Of a stretch of DNA of 64,000 bases, positions 50,797-61,753 are shown piece by piece (position 1 is the first letter of the stretch; each line of letters begins with the position of its first letter). The translations under genes were made by a program, and so were the position numbers. Source of the DNA: Litoditis marina (taxonomy: Eukaryota > Nematoda > Chromadorea > Rhabditida > Rhabditidae); contig OZ038434.1 in assembly GCA_964036275.1 (NCBI GenBank), forward strand, positions 7,521,060 to 7,585,059, given 5' to 3'. The notes under the pieces are model-generated. The model was not told the DNA's origin. It did no database searches and saw only the letters and a program-made list of their open reading frames with translations.

Positions 50797-53700
50797 TTAG
50801 AATTTTTCGTTCAGAACCATGTCTCCCCATTGGGCCAAAAGTCGTTCCACGTATCCACGTGAGTTGGGATTCGTGCCCTCCATATAGGCGGTGTGTCCGC
50901 CATGAGAGGTCACAATTGCGACCACCGTCTCGCTCTGGCTGATATCAGTTAGTGGCAGCGCTGAAATGGCATGATTTATCGCCATTCAGATATGACCATA
51001 CTAGAAACATACTATTTAAATAGCTAGAAAAAACTGGCAACCACTTCGCAAAACACAGAGAGATTTGCGAAGATTTGACACCCACGAACAAACCATGAAG
51101 TTCGCAACGGTCCCGTATATGGAAAACGGGTTTCTGGTTCAGAAGCAATAACATCTCATAAGTGTGTAGATATTATGGGGCTTTACATCACACAAGAGAC
51201 CCCGATAATTTTCTGTCCTCTGAAGAAGGTTCAAACACTATTTTCAGAAACCCTGTCCAAAAAACGCCAAACGTTTTTTCAGTACTGAAGTTTGATGTTG
51301 AAACACATTCGGGTGAAAGTAAATCGTAGTTCGTCAACCAAGTGTAAAGTAACTTACATTCAACGGGGGCGAACACATCGTCGATTGCATTGAGAATTAC
51401 CGTTGGAACTGGAATTTTGGTCATCTGAAAAATGACAATGAGAAAAATGTTTCCGCAGGTAATGTGAACTTTTCCTCGATATACTTTTCTTGAATGCACA
51501 TTAACATTTGGGTGCCGAGTGGTCAAGTGGTTAACGTTCGGCTGTCGCCTAAAATGACCAGTGTTCGATTAAAAGCTCCCCATGCCTCAACGAAAAGACC
51601 TTCACCTTGTAATATTATGGGGGAATTATAAACTAATTCACAAAAAAGTACAAAACCGATAAAACGGCGGTACACCCATGTATTATACAACGTGTACTAC
51701 ACCAAGCACAGCGGGCAAAAATTATTGAATTTTGGATTTTGGACGCGACACCGTTGAATTTGTCACAGTTTCACTTTCTTGAATAATAACCATTACATCC
51801 CAAGCGTGCTCAATAAACATAGTACTAAATCACGCTCCGCGCTCACGCAAGCCTGCCGCCGGTACATCGTAATAGAGAGGATGTACCTTAGGACGCATAG
51901 TGGCATCTTCGTAGTATTCCTTACAGTCCTTATATCCGTGAACAGGAGAAGTGAACCGAGTATCAAATTCACGAATAGTACGTGAGGCAAGTACATGCTC
52001 AAAATCAACTACATCTTCGAATATATGACGATGTCTGAAACATACTTCTACGAATTACGAATGCCCCGTGGATGGGAGAAAGAAACGGCATCACAGTTCG
52101 GTTCATACGAATCGTATTGTGAACAAGATTTGATAAAAAGAGATCTACTTTTTGACAATTATTCAACTATCCCGACATATTCATTATTGCTTATTTCGGG
52201 AGTAAAAGTGAAATTCTGAATGAGCACATTAATGATTTTTCAGAAAAAGGACACAACATACGGCTGTTATGCGGACTTGCGGTACGACGGACAAATATAG
52301 TGTTCTGTGGGTTCATACACCGCCAAGGTCTCTTAGAAGATGGAGGATTGCGAACTGTTTTATGAAAAAGTAAGGGTCATAAAATGAAAAACAATTCATA
52401 CAAAACTACTAAAAATTGATGAAAATCGCCGATTTGAACCACTTTGGAGATGTTGCGACTCAAAAAGGAAGCGGGTATCGCGATACTTCAGGATTCAGGA
52501 AAGTGAGACCCTTGGCGGTGTACGTGTGGGTTGAAGTCCCACACTGGTTAATAACAAAATCCCCTGTAATTATACTCACGGTTTCACGATTTCAATCAGA
52601 CACTTTGCCAGAAACTGATTGAACAGAATACGGGGAAGAGGAGCCTATAAATATGTGACCATTAATAGTAACGTTAATAAATTTTCTCCTGTATCCAACT
52701 TCGAGCACATACGGAAGGCGACGTTGTTGTCGACAGAATATGAATGAAAAAAAGGTGTTTTGTCAGAGTAACCAAACTGCAAAACCGGTTGAGAGGTGAG
52801 GTTTTCACCAGTACCAGACTATTGTTGAAACTCAGGTGGTTCAAAATCCCGAGTTAGGAAAATCAGGAAAGTCAACGAATCATTCAACAAAGTCGCCTCC
52901 AGTTTGTTCGAGCACTTCACTGAGTTGTTGGGCCGAGGTTGAAAGGATCGATTCACAACCAGGATCCAGGAATATGATCCTATTCTTTTTTGAATCACTC
53001 TAATGTGAATGTCTTCAACTGTCATAAATTGCTTTGTTCACGATCGCTATCTCCACAGTCTAAACATCAAATTCAAAAACTGAGAGAAGATGTGAACAAG
53101 AAGAGCAGATTTTTTTCTTCAGTTTTATAAACTAAACTAACCTCGAGAGACACGGACGAGGCATGAGGATCGAAAACCGACGAAATTATCATAGCACCAT
53201 CCAGATTGACATTATCGATAGAACGACTATGAAGGTAGTTTCCCAGAATAATTCTGCAAGAAAGACGTTTTTAAGAGGTACGAGTGTGATGTGACTAGGA
53301 ATAAAAAATGCGACAAAAATTATTTTGAAAAAAGTTTTCTTCTATGGACCAAAAAGAGGTGGTTATATGTTTCATTTGATGTGGCAAATAGCGAGTTTCG
53401 GTGTAGATAATAGAAAAACCTAAATTATCGAAAACTATAAGATGCAGATTCTCATTCCATGATTGGGGATTGAAAACAGTGCCTAAATTTCTTTAAATTA
53501 CAAAAGTTGGTGAGTAATTTTCCAAGTTTACTGACAATGCTAACCGGTAACGTATTGGTAATGAACTTACCCGCCCAAGCTGTAACCGCACGCAATCTTG
53601 CGCGCCTTTGGATACCGATCGGTGATGAGTTGTATAACGTGACCGAGGTCCCCATGAGACGCCGCATTGTAAAGACTGAAAAACAATGTGGCTTATCAAG

Positions 53701-56700
53701 AGTAAAGGAGTCACTCCAATAAAAATAGATGAGTCGAGCCCAGAATAAGTGATGGAGGTGGATTAAAAGACAGGAAAACGCTGATACCTTATAGAAACAA
53801 GTTAGAATGAAGTTGGAATCACGTTGAAACTCGAAGTGATCTCAAAACTAGTTTCCACTGTTTAACTTGATTACAAAACCTAGGGCACGCGCTCATGTCA
53901 TGTACACATCTGAATCCCGGGCAAAAGTTCATTAGACGTACCCATACACCAGTAAGTTGTGACAATCCCACAAAAAGAAGTCCATTTTTCGTTACATATT
54001 CGTAACAATTTATGATTTCGCATCAAAAATAGACAAACTTACTTGTTTTTGGCGAAAAAGTAGTCCGTATTTCGGAATATGGACGTACCGTTTCGTTTTG
54101 ACTTCAACTCCTCCGAGTGCTCGCTGATTCAGAACAACTGAACGCCAGCCGTGATCGGCAGCCTCCATGGCGGCATGCAGAACATACGCACACTCATGGG
54201 TTGTACCTGCAATCATACACTAGTGAGATGTGAGATGTGACTAGTCTACAAACAAACACCAGTAAGGTGTAAGGTCCGACTAAGCGACAAAACGTAGTCC
54301 GTTTTTAGCTTCAAACAGGTGAAAATTGATGATTTCGCATCAAATCAGAGAAATTCTATCGTTTTTTTAGCGAAAAAGTAGTCCGTTTTTCGAATTTTTC
54401 TGACTATTCGGACAACTTTACTGGTATATGTCTACAAAAAATCCAGTTTTCTATTCAAAAATGTGATAATTGATGGTTAAATAGTCGAATTTATCGAACT
54501 ACGTTTTTCATTGAATGTTTGAACAAATTTACTGATGTATCTGCGTGCTAACAAAGCCAGAAAATGCCCTTTAGAACCTTTTGTGTTCAACGACGAAAAA
54601 GCAATTTGTTCAACATTACACTAAAGGCACTCATAATTCACGGCTAGCACTCGCTATTTCAATCACCAACACATACAAGAAAATAACACAAAACAAACCA
54701 GGTTTTACGACAAATAGTTTTGTCGTTTTGTGCTCCTAGCTACTATTCTTTACGTTTTCAAGGTAGTTACACTTTTTGTTACAAAATTCATTCTAATTCA
54801 CAATTTAGCATAGTTTGTCAGGGTATGAAAAAGGACACCCGTATATGGGGACTAAAAATACGTTATTTATTCTTGTAAACAAACTGTTCCGTCCTAAACA
54901 CATGGTTACTCGCCTGTGATTCCCGGGAGAAAAAGAACGATATGTGACTCGTCTGTCGTATCCTCCGGAATCAACCAATCAATAGCCAGAACACCCGTAT
55001 CTGGTAGATCAACTAGTTCCCTGTTAAACACACAAATATACAACGTATCACACTGCTTTTGAAAAAGTCATCAGTTATCCAATGCGTAACATATAACATT
55101 TGACCCACGATTGTATCCTTTGTACCCTAGTCAACGATCCTTGTGAGTAGGTTGTATAAGTTGTACTTTTCATTTTTCACATACAATACTCAGGCCACCA
55201 GGATTCGTTCTGCTATAGATTTTCGCAAATATTTTAGTGATTGAATGAACAAATGCCTTAGATGTTACATATCTAAGCGCGAAAAAACTGTTAATCACTA
55301 TTATTATTGAGTTCATCATGTTCCGTGGAAGGTAGAAGAGAAAAAATGGTCACTTCACTGCCAGACCACACATCATTACTATAGGGTTAACAAAGGTAAC
55401 TTCACTTAAACTGCGGAGTATGAATATATACGTTCTGCTGAGCTGAGTGAACTCTCTTTCGCCAGCATAAACACTATACAGCTATACACTGATAACTTAA
55501 TGTCATGAATATTTTTATACCGAATGACATATAGTAAGTGTAAGAGCAAATAACCGGTTTTCTCGAAAATCAAACCATATTAATAACTAACCGCTTGAAA
55601 GGCAGGTTAGGACAACTCCGGAACAACTGACGAACGACCGTCATGACAGTACCGACTGGACACCACCAGGCAGGTTGATAGACCTGAATGACAAACCATT
55701 AAACTGTAGTACTGTAGATTAGAGGTAAATAACAATATGGAAAGTATTTACACGTTCTCTACGTAAACGGAATGGTATACGTTCTTCAGTTTTGGGGTAA
55801 ACATTTACAATCAAATAGACTATAGAACCTACGATTTCATGAGCGGGCGTCATACACCGCCAAGGGCCTCTTATTCCTTCAAAATTCTCGCGACCCATCC
55901 ATGTTTTCTCGTGTCGCGACCCCCCAAAACGGTGACATTCAACTTTTTCCGTGAGATTATAGCTAATTTTGTATGAAATTCGTTAGTTAACAGCTCGTAA
56001 CCCCTACTTTTTACACAGATTTGTTCGCGACTCCCCCTTTTATGAGAGGCCTTGGCGGTGTATGGCGGGCGTAGAAAGAGAGAATGTAGCTTGGTTTTAA
56101 CATTCACATTCAGTCGAAGAAATATAAATACTCGTTTATTGATATTTAGAAGGGGGAATAAGTATTGATGTATCATATAAAAACTCACATCTTGAATTAG
56201 TGGAATGTGTTTCTGAACGCGGCTGTGCAGAGTAGACCCAAATTTAACGAAGACCCGTGGTTTCTGAAATAGAATGAAGATTAAAAAACATAATATAGAA
56301 CGAATAAAGATTTTACCAGTTATTTATAATTCAGCTTTACCACCATGAAAGTGATAAACACAATCATTGACGTTGGGTCTACGCTTATCTTGAACAAAAT
56401 AAACTTGCGCAACAACTACCACAAAGGGAGTGAGAGCCCTGCCCCTTTTGCAGTGTCTTCTAACCTCTCAGACTGACACTAATCGGTTACACCCCAATCT
56501 TATCCAACCATACTTCATCTGGATGAAATTCAAAACCCGTAAGCTCAATCATACCGATTACAAAATGCCAGTTTGCCAGTTATCAATATCCAAACTAGAG
56601 AAGAATACTCACAACTCACAACCTCCCAGTGCTTATAGATTTATAGAGATTCAATTTCTACAAGTTCTACGAGTTCCAGCTCATAACCAGGAAGAATAAT

Positions 56701-59650
56701 TGGTTGACAATAACATTGCGTGATTACCTCGGAATACCAACAAAAAAGCGAATCTCACATTTACAAAAATAGTAGAGTGATGACGATGAGTAGAGGTGTA
56801 GAAGTGAAATGGCTCAGAGAGGTTTGGGATCGGCTTCTCCCTGGCATCGTAGATATGTCTCGCGATGAACGATGTTTGTCGCCGCAATAAGCACACGGAA
56901 ATTGTTCTGAACTGCCAGAAGACGCAGTGCTGCAACCTCGGCATAGGTCACACCACCCAGAAAAAAGACCAGGATAGCCTTTCGCATGCGATTGTCAGGC
57001 TTACGATCGGCAGGAGTGTAGCTGTTCTCTTCCACCAATACACTTCCAAACGTCTTCTTCATTTCGTTTGTATTCCAGCCATGTACCATAGAATCAGCCA
57101 CAACTTGACAGAACGGAGGTGTGAATGCTCCAGAAAACACGTAGCTCATCTTGGAAGGATTCCGGAGATCGGCGGGTGGTTCTTCTGAGGAGGGTGTGAG
57201 ATTGAGCCGTTTGGCCAAGAACCCAAAAGTGGGGTGGTTATCTGCCGGAGTGGATTGTGACGGAAGCTTCACAGCTTGAACCACAGAACCAACCATCGGT
57301 TTTATCTTTTCGAACAGAAGATGCTTGCTGGTTAAGCTATGAAGAACTGGCAAATATTCATAGCCGTACGCACGGAGAAAGTGTTCGCGGAACGTCTGGA
57401 ACATCTTCGAGGGCAATCCGTTGAGTGTGATGGCACTGAGACAGGCCAGAGACAAAACCTTCCAAGGCGACTGCTCTCGAAGCATACAATCTTCCAAATA
57501 TGACTGAACGTCGGCAATATTGGCGGTTCCGGCAACCAGTTCATGTTCGAAACGAAGACGATCACTCGAGCCCACGGCGCCATTTTTCTCGAGGAGCACT
57601 TCGCATGCACATATGTGCATTTCCAGTTGACGATGTTGCAACTTCAATTCCTTCAGTTGATGTGAAACAAAATGCTTCATATCCTTCACTTGCTCGATAG
57701 ACGCTCCTTTGTCGTAATTAGATTGTATCTCCTTTGCCTTGGAACTCAGAAAAGGGAAGACACCGATCATGTGCTTATTCCTAACGGACGCAAATACACC
57801 ATCGTTGTTATCCAGTAGACAGACTTTCGATTTTCGGGGTCCATCGCCATCTCCTCCTTCAGATTTAATCTTTGCATCAACCTCAGCTCCGAAAGATATT
57901 TTGCCGCAACCAATTGTGAAGACGTCGTGAAGCATCGCCTCATAAGTGAGTCCAGTGAGCAGAGTAGATGCCACATCCAGAGAACGATCGAAAACAAACA
58001 TGTGGCTAATTGGCTGATCAGGAGAAGCACGGGGTTCCCCTCTTTCACTGTATATCAGACGTAACAATTTCCACATCTTCTCCGTCTGTTCGCCCAAACC
58101 ATAAACAGTGGGTATAAGTCCATATAGAGACTGAAGTTGAAATAGCGCACTTGCAGAGGCAAATAAGTCGGGAGTGGACGACGACACGGGTAGTTCGAGT
58201 GAGAAAAGATCACTCTCTATCGGAAGTAGACAGATATTCATCTCGAATGACTCGAATAGTCCAAACACGCCCTGTTTTTCCAGCTCGCGCTCGCAGATGG
58301 CAAGCTTACGATCGACCCACACAACTGCTATCTGCTTGTCAGGCGAGGCGCGAACATGTTGAGAAAGCAGACGAGCCATATCGAAAGAGGAACGGAGAAA
58401 ATAAACTCGACGTGAAATGGAGGGATCCCACGGGATAGAACCGTTGCCACGGAGGGGGAGTACTCGAACGCAACCATGATTTTGTAGAAGAGACATGGAG
58501 GCTATACGATCGAGAGGGCGCAGTAGAGATAGATCCACAACCAAGTCTTTCGTACCGGGAAGAGACTCAAGAAGATGAATCAATTCTCGTCGTGCTACTT
58601 CACATAGCAGTCCGAGAGGCTGATCGGACAGATCTGCCATTTTCACGAGAACTGGAAAAGACCTATATAGAAACTTCTCCTTGCAATCAACAAAGAGAGA
58701 ACAGGGCAACAGGTCACCGACGGCAAATAAAAGAAATACAAATAACGAATGAAACTATGAGTTATGAGTTCATGAATCATACACAATCTATTGGACAACG
58801 AAGTTAAAACGACGAGTACTATTTGGAAACTACTTTAGTTATTGTTGAACTCAATGTTCTAACCAATCCACCACCCCCCTGACCCATCACACCACTCACC
58901 ACTCATGCACAACAAATCAACATCTGCGAAAACATACTAAGTCTCTCAGCTATGATCAACCTCGACGGGGTATAATAGTATCAGTTTATGTACTTAACGC
59001 TGCACCACGAATTAAATACACATAAACAATAGTGTGCCGTTATTGAAATAACCACCACCACCTAACAAACAACTAACATTCATATCTACAAGATAAATGA
59101 AGGACGATTATGTGGACCAATCCCAACGCTTCGGTGCTTTAAACTGCGCATATTTTTTCAATCACAGTTGAAAGAAGGACCGATGCGTCGGGATTGGTCC
59201 CAGGTCCCAGGGATGACCAAAATTTTGACCGATTTGGTCCACGTAATCGTCCTACTTGAAGTCTTTTTAATAAAACAAATGCGCACTTCAATGAAAATGA
59301 ACAACTTAGACTAGACACGAATTGATCTTTTAGCATTATTATAGGTGCGGTGAACAAACTCGAAATTAATATGCAAATGTACCCCTTAACCGAGAATATC
59401 ATTATTTCTCCTTTAACTAGGTAAAAAAAATTGAGAAAACCTTATTAGCAAATTTCAGCAACCTTCCGTTAACTATAAAAATGAGAATCGAAAGATTTGA
59501 ATTTGAAGAAATGTTTATTGGATATTCGCGAAACATGATTTATGTTGTCTGTTGTGCTGAAAAAAATTAGCTCACCTGCGCAACATACTTAGAATATAGC
59601 CAGAGAAGTAGGGGTACTGCACAAATACTGATGGCTAGGTAGGAAATCAT
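50797..59650 (-). CDS. ABHD3-like alpha/beta hydrolase (phospholipase family)
   Basis: Eleven exons: 59650-59576, 56263-56189, 55683-55592, 55020-54914, 54206-54089, 53675-53571, 53253-53142, 52644-52580, 52034-51887, 51424-51358 and 50960-50797; 1128 nt, 375 aa. The N-terminal signal anchor (MISYLAISICAVPLLLWLYS) fits the type II topology of ABHD1/2/3. Landmarks match human ABHD3: AIDWLIPEDT, LFLPGITGTTHE, nucleophile elbow GYSLGG (Ser188), SRTIREFDTRFTSP, ILNAIDDVFAP (acid Asp314/315) and SHGGHTAY (His344). Human ABHD3 cleaves medium-chain phosphatidylcholines; the same role here is inferred. Intron 1 (3.3 kb) contains the VPS33B gene on the same strand. Intron 4 uses a GC donor (ACAG|GCGAGT). 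The ATG exon is the least certain, since a 5' extension or a different first exon cannot be excluded. Confidence 0.9.
51509..51582 (+). repeat. tRNA-like sequence in an ABHD intron
   Basis: It starts GGGTGCCGAGTGGTCAAGTG with a box-A-like stretch and has a box-B-like TGTTCGATTAA, ending CTCCC. Stem pairing is incomplete, so it is a tRNA-derived relic rather than a gene. Confidence 0.5.
52314..52524 (+). mobile_element. MITE family C copy (211 bp) in an ABHD intron
   Basis: Bounded by CATACACCGCCAAGG and the inverse CCTTGGCGGTGTACG. Its interior resembles 55851-56064 when that copy is reversed (shared TCATACAAAA and AAAAAGTA words). Confidence 0.8.
55851..56064 (-). mobile_element. MITE family C copy (214 bp) in an ABHD intron
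   Basis: Termini CATACACCGCCAAGGGCCTC and GAGGCCTTGGCGGTGTATG form ~20-bp inverted repeats. It lies between the exons 56189 and 55683. It has no meaningful ORF. Confidence 0.85.
56814..58640 (-). CDS. VPS33B-like Sec1/Munc18 protein, intronless
   Basis: A single open frame of 608 codons. I chose MADLSDQPLG at 58640 because the frame upstream of it lacks an ATG and a TTTTCCAG acceptor lies 11 nt before it. The whole length matches the Sec1/Munc18 family. C-terminal blocks NPSKMSYVFSGAFTPPFC, VFFLGGVTYAEVAALRLL and FLAKRLNLTP are closer to VPS33B than to VPS33A. VPS33B (C. elegans vps-33.2 type) binds SNAREs and works with VIPAR/SPE-39 in late-endosome, lysosome and lysosome-related-organelle traffic. 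Every other confident gene here has 4-16 exons, so the lack of introns suggests a retrocopy that stayed intact or extreme intron loss. It lies within intron 1 of the ABHD gene, same strand. Confidence 0.93.
   Translation of the reverse strand: MADLSDQPLGLLCEVARRELIHLLESLPGTKDLVVDLSLLRPLDRIASMSLLQNHGCVRVLPLRGNGSIPWDPSISRRVYFLRSSFDMARLLSQHVRASPDKQIAVVWVDRKLAICERELEKQGVFGLFESFEMNICLLPIESDLFSLELPVSSSTPDLFASASALFQLQSLYGLIPTVYGLGEQTEKMWKLLRLIYSERGEPRASPDQPISHMFVFDRSLDVASTLLTGLTYEAMLHDVFTIGCGKISFGAEVDAKIKSEGGDGDGPRKSKVCLLDNNDGVFASVRNKHMIGVFPFLSSKAKEIQSNYDKGASIEQVKDMKHFVSHQLKELKLQHRQLEMHICACEVLLEKNGAVGSSDRLRFEHELVAGTANIADVQSYLEDCMLREQSPWKVLSLACLSAITLNGLPSKMFQTFREHFLRAYGYEYLPVLHSLTSKHLLFEKIKPMVGSVVQAVKLPSQSTPADNHPTFGFLAKRLNLTPSSEEPPADLRNPSKMSYVFSGAFTPPFCQVVADSMVHGWNTNEMKKTFGSVLVEENSYTPADRKPDNRMRKAILVFFLGGVTYAEVAALRLLAVQNNFRVLIAATNIVHRETYLRCQGEADPKPL
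59101..59253. mobile_element. 153-bp inverted-repeat element
   Basis: The left end AGGACGATTATGTGGACCAA and the reverse complement of the right end AGGACGATTACGTGGACCAA match at 19 of 20 positions. It lies in intron 1 of the ABHD gene, just upstream of VPS33B. Confidence 0.85.
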
Positions 59651-61753
59651 TAGTAGCAATTGGGTTATGCCGTCTGGACGTCTGTCTGGTGCAGTTGTGT
59701 GTGTGGTGAGTGGCCTGATACGTAGCGGTGCAAAGTACGTTCAAAAGTGGTTTTCGGGAATACTGGGAGTGCAACCGTCTCAGGCTTAAGGTCCTTTGAC
59801 ATGGTTGCCGGTCTAGATGAGCAAAACAGGTTCGACTGATTGATTACCACTCACTTTTCCACGGAATAAAGTATTCTTATATAAAAAAGCGTCAAGATCA
59901 GTTAGTGCACTACGTGTTTTCTACACATATAATGCAGTACTTGATTTTGAAATTGAAAGCAACGTTTTGGATTTCAAAGTTAAGAAACAGAACTTTTCAC
60001 CTAATTGCTCACTCAAAAAAGGTATCAGTGAAGAAAACTAATATAAAAACAACATTTAATTAAAGTTTTGTGGACGAAATGATTTTTCCACTCCGTGGAC
60101 GCAAAACGGCGTCGCCTTAATTGGCAAGTCTCCCACGATACCGTAACCCAGTTTGGTTTAAATAAACATGTCAAACATGAAATTGAAATACAACACCTAT
60201 CTTATCGCTGATTAGGGCTTGATAAGGAAGCGTTCCGACGTGAAATGCAATATTGTGATTCTTAGTATTTGTCAGCAAGGTTGTCGACAGAACATAATGG
60301 TAGATTTTCTGCAAATAGAGTATGAAAGGTTCGACTGAAAATGAGTATAAAAATGAGTATATTGGGAGACTGACGCTGCAAATCAGTCTCCCAATAGAAG
60401 ATTACTTTCATCAATAGACACCCAAATTTTAGTGTTTTCTAGCGAAGAATTCTGTATGGAAACTATACCACAGCCTTTCACCCCGTGTTTTCATATGCAA
60501 GGTCTCCAGAGTTACTAGAGAGAAAAAAATCTCTTCCTCCGCTATAGCAGCTTGACTTGAGAAGGCATGAAAACGCAAGCTCAAAACTTGTTAGACGCTT
60601 CGCAGATTTTTCATTTTCATCTAGAAGCTCATTCATAGCGGTAGGTGGATAGTTTCGGTCTACACACTAACTATCATAACACTTTCCTTAAAGAATCCGT
60701 CCCGCTCTAATTTTGACTTGTGAGTTAACAATCTGACCTTTTGGCAAATGAAAAACCATTATCAAAAATATATACTTTTATATCTCTATCTCGCTTCGTT
60801 TTCTCAGAAAAGTGGCTTACGTGATGACACCGATGAGGGAGTTGCGTACGGGGTATGCTCAAAATAGCCTATAAAAGTACAAAAATATTTTTAAAACCTT
60901 TTATCATATACGACAACACAATTAAAAACTGAAAACTGAAGATAAATCGAAACGTAAATGAACCAAGTCAAGTTGCGTCCCAGTGAAAATGTTCATGTGC
61001 TCTTTTTTATTGCTCGATGTTATGCAAATTTTGCAAACTTTTTATCAGAAAGTTTTTTCATGGTCTGTGGGAAGACATTGAGAGACTTTTTTGAGCTTTT
61101 TGAATTTTTCGTGAAACTCAGATTATAGCGGAACGGTTTCTTTAAAATAGCAGTTAGAAAACAGTTTTCATATAGTTTCTCCTCAATATTTGGCTTGAGA
61201 ATAGTAATTTTTATAATTATGAGGTTTTTCTATTACTAAAAACTTGATATTGTTTTCACGAATTTCAAAAGAGAATCTAAAGAAAGTATGAGAGATTGTA
61301 GTATGAAAACGCTTGTCTGATATGCTGTTTTGCATAAACAAAAGGGCAGTAGGCAAGGTACAGAATGAAGTTTCATAAAAACAAACACAAGATTTTCTGT
61401 CCAAACAATGAAATTACAGTCAGAGAATGTTCAAGAAGAAAAGCAAGAAGAGCAAAGAGAGCAACACAAAAAGTGCATACGGTGAGGTCTTCGAAGCTAC
61501 GTTGTTTCACAGGAGCCAAACTTGTCTGGAACCGTATTAATAAAATCAGCCAGATCAACCTACGACGTTGCTACGATGACTGATCTTTCTAGATTGTTTT
61601 TCTGACTCACAGTATGCGTTTTGTGGCAAAACTCGACGTTTTTCCCATTTACCTTCCATTACTTTTCATACCAAGTACTAAAAACTTAAAATCGAGACCC
61701 TCTACAATTTGTACACAGGTGACATGTTGTGTCGCGTACTATTTTCTTTGCAG
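59651..61753. other. Region between the ABHD and scramblase genes
   Basis: Contains the second 458-bp TTAA MITE (60688-61145) and a 12-bp-stem hairpin near 60361-60394 (TTGGGAGACTGA with its complement). The scramblase 5' exon or exons must lie here, but I could not identify them. A minus-strand frame at 59800-59665 opening MSKDLKPETVALPVF overlaps the ABHD first exon in another frame and is not called. Confidence 0.45.
60688..61145 (-). mobile_element. 458-bp piggyBac-type MITE, second copy
   Basis: Flanked by TTAA on both sides. It starts TTAAAGAATCCGTCCCGC and ends GGAACGGTTTCTTTAA, the reverse orientation of 45129-45586, with the same 458-bp length. Internal words such as AACAATCTGACC and TGTTATGCAAATTTTG also match. 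Confidence 0.9.

Noticed and set aside
57332..58438. Several 60-107-codon ORFs on both strands
   Set aside because: All are shadows of the VPS33B coding frame.
58641..58709. 23-residue N-terminal extension of VPS33B
   Set aside because: It opens with TTG rather than ATG and spans a likely splice acceptor; MADLSDQPLG is the better start.
59665..59850. 45-residue minus-strand frame opening MSKDLKPETVALPVF
   Set aside because: It stops early and is out of phase with the ABHD membrane anchor that follows; perhaps part of its 5' UTR.
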